In this document: in pieces, positions 1 to 5,112 of the stretch | Numbering within the stretch: position 1 is the first letter of the stretch | How the letters are laid out: the number at the start of each line of letters is the position of its first letter | Source: Actinomycetota bacterium | GTDB lineage: Bacteria > Actinomycetota > Aquicultoria > Aquicultorales > Aquicultoraceae | Assembly (NCBI GenBank): GCA_030017355.1 | Contig: JASEIR010000083.1 | Span: forward strand, 1 to 9,683 | Direction of reading: 5' to 3' | DNA length: 9,683 bases | Program-made: the position numbers and the translations under genes | The notes under the pieces: generated by a model | Database searches by the model: none | The model's input: the letters and a program-made list of their open reading frames with translations, nothing else | Told to the model about the DNA's origin: nothing

Positions 1-501
1 CTGTCTAGCAACATCCGCAGCTTCAGGAATAGTATCTTCAAGATACTTTACTGCTGCACTAAGTGATTCCCAGAGACTATATATATCAAGTCCGAAGAAG
101 CCAACTTTTTTACCATCTGGCAACTCTTGGTTGTATTCGGCAAGCCACTCAATAAAACCCAAAACTTCATTATTTGCCCATAGCCAGGTTGGCCAGCTAT
201 TGAACGAATTTAAGGCCTGAAGCGCACCATCCTCAAGACTTCCCTCAAAACTTGCTGGACTCTTAACATATCGATTTATCTGATAACAAGCTGGCCAATT
301 GCCCTCAACAGCAACAAAAGAAAACCCTTTTTCCTCAATCAGCCTCTGTGTTATTTTTGCTCGCCACGTATAAAATTCATTTGTTCCGTGCGTCGCCCCG
401 CCAATTAGGACAGCTCGTTTGCCCCCAGCTTGATCGATTAGAGGATCAAGATCGCTTTCACTCTCTATGGGATACGAAATGGCTTCAATATCATCTACCA
501 T
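1..501 (-). CDS. Erythromycin-esterase-family protein, N-terminal part (partial)
   Basis: The 167 visible codons match the start of the erythromycin esterase family (Pfam erythro_esteras), hydrolase-like proteins of which only some open macrolide rings; most have no known substrate. Recognisable blocks are RAVLIGGATHGTNEFYTWRA (residues 29-48), GFSFVAVEGNWPACYQINRY (59-78), PTWLWANNEVLGFIEWL (104-120) and VGFFGLDIYSLWESL (133-147). The family normally carries G-E-x-x-H in the first block. Here the Glu is Gly35 (codon GGG), while His38 and Glu66 are kept, so activity may be lost or altered. The ATG at 501 is chosen because the family's usual short lead-in follows it, although no good ribosome binding site precedes it. 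An in-frame TTG at 519 is the alternative. The C-terminus lies beyond position 1. The gene is divergent from csp. The family is sure; the substrate is unknown. Confidence 0.85.
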   Translation of the reverse strand, partial: MVDDIEAISYPIESESDLDPLIDQAGGKRAVLIGGATHGTNEFYTWRAKITQRLIEEKGFSFVAVEGNWPACYQINRYVKSPASFEGSLEDGALQALNSFNSWPTWLWANNEVLGFIEWLAEYNQELPDGKKVGFFGLDIYSLWESLSAAVKYLEDTIPEAADVARQ

Positions 502-544
502 GTCAAAAAAGATACCCAAATGACCTACTCTTCTCTCTGTTGCT

Positions 545-550
545 TTTATA
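545..550 (-). promoter_or_regulatory. Possible -10 element (TATAAA) for the esterase gene
   Basis: Read on the minus strand this is TATAAA, 43 bases before the ATG at 501, which would give a leader of roughly 37 nt. No convincing -35 hexamer lies at 16-18 bp, so this is only a candidate. Confidence 0.3.
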
Positions 551-650
551 GAAACAGAATTTTTGCGTCAGCTTAAAGTATTAATCCGGTTAAAACTTTA
601 CAAAATGGGAAAAAACGTCGATAATAAATGAAGCTAAGACGTGATTCGTA

Positions 651-681
651 AATAAGGACTCGCGTTAGGCGAGTCCTTATT
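651..681. terminator. Strong symmetric hairpin, probable intrinsic terminator or attenuator
   Basis: A perfect 13-bp stem is formed by AATAAGGACTCGC (651-663) and GCGAGTCCTTATT (669-681) with the 5-nt loop GTTAG. The ends are A/T-rich on both sides, so it could terminate in either direction. It lies between two divergent genes, where no annotated transcript needs to end. It may therefore end a short unannotated RNA or act as an attenuator in a long csp leader. The structure is certain; the role is inferred. Confidence 0.65.
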
Positions 682-684
682 ATC

Positions 685-713
685 TTGGTAGGTGTCGTAA
701 ATTCGCACAGAAT
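685..713 (+). promoter_or_regulatory. Candidate sigma-A promoter for csp
   Basis: TTGGTA (685-690) and CAGAAT (708-713) are separated by 17 bp, each matching four of six consensus bases. Transcription would begin near 720, so the mRNA would open directly with the SD-occluding hairpin. The match is weak. A start upstream of the 651-681 hairpin is equally possible. Confidence 0.3.
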
Positions 714-723
714 GTCGCATTAA

Positions 724-763
724 CCTAGCGTCGAAAGCTACATCTTAAGGCGCTAGGAGGTGA
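724..763 (+). promoter_or_regulatory. Leader hairpin overlapping the csp ribosome binding site; it decides the TTG start
   Basis: CCTAGCG (724-730) is the exact reverse complement of CGCTAGG (751-757), giving a 7-bp stem with a 20-nt loop. The 3' arm contains the first AGG of the Shine-Dalgarno sequence AGGAGGTGA (755-763). That SD is five bases from TTG at 769, which is ideal, whereas the GTG at 760 lies inside the SD and cannot be the start it serves. Partial masking of the SD suggests structure-controlled translation, as known for leaders of cold-shock genes. The temperature response is inferred. Confidence 0.6.
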
Positions 764-768
764 AAGTT

Positions 769-975
769 TTGGCAAGAGGTACAGTCAAGTGGTTTGACAG
801 CAGCAAGGGTTTTGGCTTCATCAGCCAGGACAACGGTGGTCCAGACGTGTTTGTCCATTTTTCAGCCATTAGCAGCAACGGATTTAAAACCCTAAATGAA
901 GGGGATGCCGTAGAATTTGAGATTCAAATGGAAGCCAAGGGCCCGCGTGCAGCCAATGTTACTGTTATTAAATAA
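769..975 (+). CDS. csp: Cold-shock protein (CspA family, 68 aa)
   Basis: A single cold-shock domain: a five-stranded beta-barrel that binds single-stranded RNA and DNA and acts as an RNA chaperone in the cytoplasm. The start MARGTVKWFDSSKGFGFI is typical, with RNP1 KGFGFI at residues 13-18 and RNP2 DVFVHF at 26-31. The 68-aa length is normal for the family. The TTG at 769 is chosen over the GTG at 760 because it lies five bases after a near-perfect AGGAGGTGA and because family members begin with MxxGTVKWF. The gene is monocistronic, with a hairpin leader before it and an intrinsic terminator 17 bases after the stop. Family members can be cold-induced or constitutive, and the sequence does not say which applies here. 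Identity is secure. Confidence 0.95.
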   Translation: MARGTVKWFDSSKGFGFISQDNGGPDVFVHFSAISSNGFKTLNEGDAVEFEIQMEAKGPRAANVTVIK

Positions 976-991
976 TCAACCCCGCAAAGCT

Positions 992-1022
992 AAAAGCCGC
1001 CTTTTATTAGGCGGCTTTTCCT
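992..1022 (+). terminator. Rho-independent terminator of csp
   Basis: AAAAGCCGCC (992-1001) and GGCGGCTTTT (1010-1019) form a perfect 10-bp stem around the loop TTTTATTA. The arm itself supplies the T run on the + strand. It lies 17 bases past the csp stop codon. Confidence 0.9.
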
Positions 1023-1116
1023 ATTTAATCCACCATCAAGCACCAAAATGCAAATTGCCAAAATACCAAAATATGCTGGCAGGTCAATCCATGCTAGTAG
1101 GCCAACCGTTTGTAAC

Positions 1117-1145
1117 TTGTATTTTGTGAAAAATCGCGCTATCTT
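1117..1145 (+). promoter_or_regulatory. Candidate promoter for the transglycosylase gene
   Basis: TTGTAT (1117-1122) is followed after 17 bp by TATCTT (1140-1145), giving a start point near 1152. The csp terminator upstream means this gene needs its own promoter. The hexamers are moderate matches only, and nothing else recognisable was seen in 1023-1208. Confidence 0.35.
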
Positions 1146-1208
1146 ATTCAGGCTGTTGGCTATAAGCATTTTTATCGTTCATAAACGCCACGATGTATTA
1201 ACAACTAA

Positions 1209-2408
1209 ATGATTGACCATAACCATCCTGAGCAGGCTTTTTCCATTCATACAAACAATAAAGAAACCAAAGGGGGTTTTACTATTAGCTTTCATCAGCA
1301 TTTACCTAATCGATTAATATTGCGATTAATAGCAGGTCTTGCCCTAAGCATGATTCTTGGAGGATTAATGCAAACAAGTGCTAACGCTGCGGTGCCCAGC
1401 ACCAGCAAAAAGACAGTGACTCAATCCATATTGGAAATAGCGCAAGCACCTGGTAAAAATGCCAAGGCCAGCCTCAAACTTATCAAGGCCAATAATGCAG
1501 CAAAGACAACTGAAGCTACTCAATCAGTCAAAGCAATCCAACCAACAGATGCAGCCCAGCCAACCGATACAGCAAATGCAGACGGTATAACACAAGCATC
1601 TGAAATGACGCAAGCAATTAATTCACTAGCGTCAACTGAGAAAGCGAATGCCACAGAAGCAGCAAAAACAGCTGATCTAGCAGGAACGACTAGAATAACG
1701 GAAACAAAACTAGCAGAGAATTCTATGATTACAGTGCTTGAAAAGGTTGCGCCAAGGCTAAGCATAGAAAACACCGTTACATGTTTGTGGGCAAAATTAT
1801 CCGGAGAGGAAACCTTCACAGAAGAAGCAATAAAAACAGCCGAAGCGTCAACCGCAGCAACCTCACCGGTAGCTGAAGCAGCGCCAGTGGCGCCTCAGGG
1901 GGCTGAAGCGGCACAAGCAACACCTACAACACCCAAGCCAGCGCCTGCACCATCTGCCGCTCCAAAGCCAGAAGTTACACCTGCCCCACAGCCAGTTACA
2001 AATAGGCTAATGACTTTGCAAGAAATGAGAGAGCAGGCCATCATTATTGCAAGGAAACATGGTATTCCGCCTAATGTATTTTTAGCTCTTATAAACCAGG
2101 AATCCGGTTGGAATTACCAAGCACAATCCAGCGCCTGCGCAATTGGATTAACGCAGATAATGCCATTTAATGTTGTTAATATGGGTTACGACCTAGAGGA
2201 ATTTAAATCATCGCCAACCCTTCAGCTAGAAGCCGGCGCTAGATACCTAAGTGCCCAATTTAGAACTTTCAAGCGATGGGACTTTGCCCTTGCAGCATAT
2301 AATGCTGGCCCTGGTGCAGTTACTAGATATGGTGGTATCCCGCCTTATCGAGAAACCATAAATTACGTAAGGTCAATTATCTGGGCGGCAAAAAGGATAT
2401 CTGTTTAA
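1209..2408 (+). CDS. Secreted lytic transglycosylase (SLT domain) with long Ala/Thr/Pro-rich linker
   Basis: Predicted to cleave peptidoglycan between MurNAc and GlcNAc outside the membrane. Residues 36-61 form a hydrophobic signal peptide ending in SANA-A, a plausible signal peptidase I site near 60. Residues 62-265 are low-complexity: Ala/Thr-rich with QPTD repeats, then Pro/Ala-rich from about 215, a likely wall-spanning linker. The C-terminal SLT domain (about 268-399) shows the catalytic Glu298 in INQESGWN, AIGLTQIMP (311-319), AAYNAGPGAV (362-371) and YGGIPPYRETINYV (374-387). The start is uncertain. ATG 1209 directly follows an in-frame TAA and has no Shine-Dalgarno sequence. AAAGGGGGT lies seven bases before an ATT codon at 1284 (residue 26), which would remove an atypical 25-residue extension before the signal peptide. 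Family assignment is firm; the exact wall substrate is unknown. Confidence 0.9.
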   Translation: MIDHNHPEQAFSIHTNNKETKGGFTISFHQHLPNRLILRLIAGLALSMILGGLMQTSANAAVPSTSKKTVTQSILEIAQAPGKNAKASLKLIKANNAAKTTEATQSVKAIQPTDAAQPTDTANADGITQASEMTQAINSLASTEKANATEAAKTADLAGTTRITETKLAENSMITVLEKVAPRLSIENTVTCLWAKLSGEETFTEEAIKTAEASTAATSPVAEAAPVAPQGAEAAQATPTTPKPAPAPSAAPKPEVTPAPQPVTNRLMTLQEMREQAIIIARKHGIPPNVFLALINQESGWNYQAQSSACAIGLTQIMPFNVVNMGYDLEEFKSSPTLQLEAGARYLSAQFRTFKRWDFALAAYNAGPGAVTRYGGIPPYRETINYVRSIIWAAKRISV

Positions 2409-2424
2409 CCTTTTTTGACCTGAT

Positions 2425-2438
2425 TTGACATAAATCAA
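2425..2438. promoter_or_regulatory. Crp/Fnr-family operator, distal copy
   Basis: TTGACATAAATCAA reads as TTGAC-N4-ATCAA, close to the FNR/DNR palindrome TTGAT-N4-ATCAA. It sits exactly 40 bp (about four helical turns) upstream of the second copy, so both would lie on the same face of the DNA. An extra inverted repeat, ATCAAC (2434-2439) with GTTGAT (2446-2451), overlaps its right half. Confidence 0.6.
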
Positions 2439-2464
2439 CTATATCGTTGATATCGTTGCCTAGC

Positions 2465-2478
2465 TTGACTTAAATCAA
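2465..2478. promoter_or_regulatory. Crp/Fnr-family operator, proximal copy
   Basis: TTGACTTAAATCAA is centred at 2471.5. With the -10 hexamer at 2501-2506 and a start near 2513, the centre falls at -41.5, the position for class II activation by Crp/Fnr-family regulators. The half-site TTGAC recurs in the operator before the cytochrome gene at 4928-4943. Which regulator binds is unknown; none is encoded in the window. Confidence 0.65.
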
Positions 2479-2500
2479 TTACTCCTCATAGAATCCGCAA

Positions 2501-2506
2501 TAAAAT
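2501..2506 (+). promoter_or_regulatory. Candidate -10 element of the hemerythrin-PAS gene
   Basis: TAAAAT matches five of six TATAAT bases and would start transcription near 2513, about 60 nt before the ATG at 2574. There is no consensus -35 hexamer at the proper distance, which suits an activator-dependent promoter with the operator at 2465-2478 in that place. Confidence 0.45.
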
Positions 2507-2573
2507 CAAACCAGGCAATTAAGGCAAAACCACTAAGAGTCGATAGATAACATGGTAAGCGAGGTGTATTGAT

Positions 2574-3638
2574 ATGACAGAATTCCTTGGACATGGCCAA
2601 CATATGCACGGGCAGCCAATTAGCAAACTGGAATTAGTTGAACCGCAGAGCATTATACCAGAAGACTTAGCGCACCCAATAAGAATTCTAATGGAAGAGC
2701 ATGCGATCCTTATAAAATATGCTGAGCAAGCAAAGAAAGTCGCCGAGTCTCTGAAGGGAGCGCAAGTTACAGATTACGCACAAATCGAGAGTGAGCTAAA
2801 TGAAATGCTACACATTGCTCACCACTTAATAAATTCCGAGAACCATTACCTGCGCGAGGAAAATGTGCTCTTCCCGTACCTTGAAAAACACGGGATAACC
2901 GGTCCGCCTGCTGCTATGTGGATAGAGCATGAAAAGATAAGAGAGACCAAAAAAAGCTATCACTTGCTGGTTCAAAACGTCGAGGCGACTAACATAAACG
3001 ATTTCATAAGCGAGGCAGCCAGAATCTCGGATTATCTTGCAACAACCCTTTTGGCACATTTTCACAAAGAAAATAATGTGCTTTTCCAAATGGCATTAAA
3101 AGTCATGGAGGAAGATGAGTGGTTAGCCGTAAGAGAGGAATTTGATGATATTGGTTACTGCTGTTTTACACCTAAATTACCAAAGCTAAAGACCGGCGAG
3201 AACGAAATCAAAACAGGACCTACGGCTCAACAGATTGCTGGAGTTATAAATTTTGAAGCCGGGCATATGCTGCCAAATGAAGTCGATGCGCTGCTTAATA
3301 CTCTTCCTCTAGAGATTACCTTCATTGATAGCAATGATAAAGTTCGCTATTTTAACCGTTCAAAGGAACGCCTTTTTGTAAGAACAAAGGCAGTGCTAGG
3401 AAGAAATGTGCAGCAGTGCCATCCGCAAAAAAGCATCCATCTTGTCAATCAAATACTTAGTGATTTCAAAAGCAGCAGGAAAGATGAGGCTAGCTTCTGG
3501 ATTAATTTCAAAGACCGCTTTGTTCTTATCCGATTCTTTGCAGTTCGAGATCGGGACGGAAATTATCTTGGCTGCATGGAAGTTGTCCAAGATATAACAG
3601 ATATAAAGAGACTCGAAGGCGAAAAACGACTGCTTTAA
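2574..3638 (+). CDS. Hemerythrin HHE-domain protein with C-terminal PAS domain (DUF438-related)
   Basis: Residues 34-180 form a hemerythrin-like four-helix bundle that should bind a di-iron centre. Likely ligands are among His43 (EEHAIL), His80/His84, His91 with Glu95/96, His119 (WIEHEKI) and His162/164 with Glu166 (AHFHKENNVLF). Residues about 232-345 are a PAS domain of the type found in DUF438 proteins (ITFIDSNDKVRYFN, then QCHPQKSIHLVNQIL, then FFAVRDRDGNYLGCMEVVQD). The usual N-terminal DUF438 region is absent and is replaced by a short His-containing leader. There is no signal peptide or membrane segment, so it is cytoplasmic. The ATG at 2574 follows GAGGTG by seven bases. Relatives bind O2 or NO or take part in nitrosative stress and iron-sulfur repair. 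Two Crp/Fnr-type operators precede it. Domain assignment is secure; sensing versus repair is open. Confidence 0.88.
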   Translation: MTEFLGHGQHMHGQPISKLELVEPQSIIPEDLAHPIRILMEEHAILIKYAEQAKKVAESLKGAQVTDYAQIESELNEMLHIAHHLINSENHYLREENVLFPYLEKHGITGPPAAMWIEHEKIRETKKSYHLLVQNVEATNINDFISEAARISDYLATTLLAHFHKENNVLFQMALKVMEEDEWLAVREEFDDIGYCCFTPKLPKLKTGENEIKTGPTAQQIAGVINFEAGHMLPNEVDALLNTLPLEITFIDSNDKVRYFNRSKERLFVRTKAVLGRNVQQCHPQKSIHLVNQILSDFKSSRKDEASFWINFKDRFVLIRFFAVRDRDGNYLGCMEVVQDITDIKRLEGEKRLL

Positions 3639-3644
3639 ATGTAT

Positions 3645-3714
3645 GGGGTCAGGTCTTATTCTACACTTTACCCCTTATATCGAGGTGAAAACAGAAAAAT
3701 GAAGACTTGACCCC
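3645..3714. repeat. REP-like inverted repeat (about 70 bp) between convergent genes
   Basis: GGGGTCAGGTCTT (3645-3657) and AAGACTTGACCCC (3702-3714) are inverted copies with one mismatch in 13 bases, enclosing 44 bases. The GGGGTCAGGTCTT core is one I associate with REP-type elements spread by REP-associated tyrosine (Y1) transposases in diverse bacteria. No transposase is present, so this would be a non-autonomous copy. It lies six bases after one stop codon and two before the other, where it may also end both transcripts. Confidence 0.65.
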
Positions 3715-3716
3715 GT

Positions 3717-4718
3717 TTACATCCTTAAAACCCCTGCTCCTTGAATCATCCCCTGTTTTAACATTAGTAAAGCTTGATTTGCTTCTTCAAAATTAAACTC
3801 TTGAACTTCTGGTAAAACTGGGATTTGGGCAGCAAGCAAAAGAAACTCTTCGACGTCTTTGCGTGTAACATTTGCGGTGCTTTTAACCTCTTTTTCACTC
3901 CAGAGATGTGTTGCATAATCCAAAATAATATTGTCACGTTTTCTAATGGCATTTATTACTAGCCTGCCGCCTTTTTCTAACATATTTAAAGCTCGGCCTA
4001 TTGTTTCCCCAACTGGTGTAAAATCAATTCCACAGTCAACTTTCTGAGGTGGACTGTCGTAAGGAGAACCAGCCCAATCAGCCTCCAACTTTTTAGCCAG
4101 TTCCTGGTGGTCTTTACTTCTTGTAAAAACAAACACTGACGAATTAGGATACTTATATTTTACAACTTGGATAACAATATGAGCTGATGCCCCAAAGCCA
4201 AAAAGACCAAGGGACTTTCCATTTTTCATCCCTGTCAAGTTTAATGCTCTATAGCCAACTGCCCCTGCGCATAAAAGGGGAGCAGCTTGCGAATCTGAAA
4301 ATTGCTCTGGGATATAGTATGCAGAATCTTCTGGCACAACCATATATTCAGCGTAGCCACCATTAGCATGGCAACCCGTTGCTTGAAAATCTGCACACAG
4401 ATTTTCCTTTCCCTCCCTACAGAATGCACACCTTCCGCACGCAGAATAAATCCAGGCAATTCCCACGCGATCCCCCGGTTTATGTTTGGAAACCCCCTTG
4501 CCAAGAGCTACAACCGTGCCAACCACCTCGTGTCCTAGGATGATTGGCAGTTTTGTTTGAACTCTTCCCTCAATCTCGTCAAGCTCAGTATGGCATATTC
4601 CACAGGCAGAGACTTTTACCAGGACCTGCTTCAACCCTGGTTGGGGAATTTCTAGCTCCACTAGCTTTAACGGTTTTTCTTCGATCGCAGAAACTTTGTC
4701 TAGAACTTGCGCTTTCAT
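3717..4718 (-). CDS. Zinc-dependent alcohol dehydrogenase (medium-chain family)
   Basis: Predicted cytoplasmic NAD(P)-dependent, zinc-requiring oxidation of alcohols or reduction of aldehydes. The 333-aa length is usual. The catalytic zinc site is Cys39, His63-Glu64 (LGHEVVG) and probably Cys150. The structural zinc lobe is Cys94, Cys97, Cys100 and Cys108 (CGRCAFCREGKENLC). The Rossmann segment GLFGFGASAH (171-180) has Ala in place of the last Gly of GxGxxG, common in this subgroup. Residues 1-130 form the GroES-like domain. The start at 4718 fits the family start (MKAQVLDK); only a weak AAGG lies about ten bases upstream. A TATAAT is present on the minus strand. It is divergent from the cytochrome gene and convergent with the hemerythrin gene, so it is probably its own unit. 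The alcohol used is unknown; simple primary alcohols are the likeliest guess. Confidence 0.93.
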   Translation of the reverse strand: MKAQVLDKVSAIEEKPLKLVELEIPQPGLKQVLVKVSACGICHTELDEIEGRVQTKLPIILGHEVVGTVVALGKGVSKHKPGDRVGIAWIYSACGRCAFCREGKENLCADFQATGCHANGGYAEYMVVPEDSAYYIPEQFSDSQAAPLLCAGAVGYRALNLTGMKNGKSLGLFGFGASAHIVIQVVKYKYPNSSVFVFTRSKDHQELAKKLEADWAGSPYDSPPQKVDCGIDFTPVGETIGRALNMLEKGGRLVINAIRKRDNIILDYATHLWSEKEVKSTANVTRKDVEEFLLLAAQIPVLPEVQEFNFEEANQALLMLKQGMIQGAGVLRM

Positions 4719-4753
4719 AGTCTGGATACCTTGCTTGAAAAACTTCGATGTAA

Positions 4754-4759
4754 ATTATA
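4754..4759 (-). promoter_or_regulatory. -10 element of the adh promoter
   Basis: On the minus strand this reads TATAAT, a perfect -10 hexamer, 36 bases before the ATG, giving a start point near 4747. The -35 position (about 4777-4782, TGCGTT) is poor, which hints at activator use or simply a weak promoter. Confidence 0.5.
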
Positions 4760-4871
4760 TCAGATTTATGTTTGAGAACGCAGAGTGTGATCAAACCTCT
4801 CTCTATTTTCTTTACACGCAATAAGCCGAACTTGTATTTGATAAGGATGAAAAGCCATCCAGCTTTCCACC

Positions 4872-4906
4872 CTTTCACCTCAAATGCTCGGTCTGCGAAC
4901 TTTCAC
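4872..4906 (-). repeat. Paired GTGAAAG motifs upstream of adh
   Basis: On the minus strand, GTGAAAGTTCGCAGA (4906 to 4892) is followed 28 bp later by GAGGTGAAAG (4881 to 4872). The same word set, GAGGTGAAAGTT with GCAGA after it, occurs as tandem copies upstream of the ATPase (9560-9623). A shared binding site is possible but unproven. Confidence 0.35.
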
Positions 4907-4927
4907 ATGCCAAATTAATTCTCGGTT

Positions 4928-4943
4928 TTTGACTTAAGTCAAA
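4928..4943. promoter_or_regulatory. Crp/Fnr-family operator of the octaheme cytochrome gene
   Basis: TTTGACTTAAGTCAAA is a perfect 16-bp palindrome built on TTGAC-TTAA-GTCAA. It shares the left half TTGACTTAA with the operator at 2465-2478. Its centre (4935.5) lies 30.5 bp before GATTAT and 33.5 bp before TATACT, so it falls about -41 to -45 from the expected start. This is a class II-like activator position. Confidence 0.65.
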
Positions 4944-4965
4944 GTCTTATTCTCAAAGTCTCGCT

Positions 4966-4974
4966 GATTATACT
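4966..4974 (+). promoter_or_regulatory. Candidate -10 elements of the cytochrome gene
   Basis: GATTAT (4966-4971, four of six) overlaps TATACT (4969-4974, five of six). A start at 4977-4981 would leave a leader of about 130 nt before the GTG at 5113. The -35 position is occupied by the palindrome at 4928-4943 rather than by a TTGACA box. Confidence 0.4.
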
Positions 4975-5029
4975 TACAGGCCCATGGAAAGAATGGATTC
5001 GGCAAAAGGCCCCATTGGCTGTTGTAACT

Positions 5030-5040
5030 AAAGGAGGTGA
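5030..5040 (+). promoter_or_regulatory. Orphan perfect Shine-Dalgarno sequence in the cytochrome leader
   Basis: AAAGGAGGTGA is a full complement of the 16S rRNA tail, yet no ATG, GTG or TTG lies 5-10 bases after it. The GTG inside it (5037) opens a 20-codon frame ending in TGA at 5097-5099, one base into the real SD of the cytochrome (5099-5106). It could be a leader peptide, a ribosome standby site or a relic. None of these is proven. Confidence 0.4.
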
Positions 5041-5112
5041 AAGCCGCTCAAGTACCATTCAAGAATCCCGCAAGAACCAAACGCAAAAACTTTTACTGAA
5101 AGGAGGCTAATC

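Larger units (their letters stand above)
4719..5112. other. Divergent intergenic region between adh and the cytochrome gene
   Basis: No convincing protein gene is seen in these 394 bases; the one longer open frame on the minus strand overlaps adh and resembles nothing. The region holds the adh -10 element (4754-4759), a short GGATG/CATCC hairpin near 4856-4871, a pair of CTTTCAC motifs (4872-4906), the 16-bp Crp/Fnr-type palindrome (4928-4943), candidate cytochrome promoter elements (4966-4974) and a long leader with an orphan Shine-Dalgarno sequence at 5030-5040. Each has its own entry except the small hairpin, for which no role is proposed. Confidence 0.6.

Noticed and set aside
348..551. 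67-codon plus-strand frame
   Set aside because: It is the reverse strand of the well-supported esterase N-terminus, and its product resembles nothing.
917..1129. 70-codon plus-strand frame running out of csp
   Set aside because: It starts inside csp in another frame and crosses the csp terminator hairpin.
1023..1208. Possible riboswitch before the wall-lytic gene (for example c-di-AMP type)
   Set aside because: None of the conserved motifs of the classes I know could be found; only a weak promoter is visible.
1520..1819. 99-codon minus-strand frame
   Set aside because: It is the Ala/Val/Ser-rich antisense shadow of the low-complexity linker of the transglycosylase.
4585..4878. 97-codon minus-strand frame upstream of adh
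   Set aside because: It overlaps the adh start and its promoter in another frame and shows no family features.
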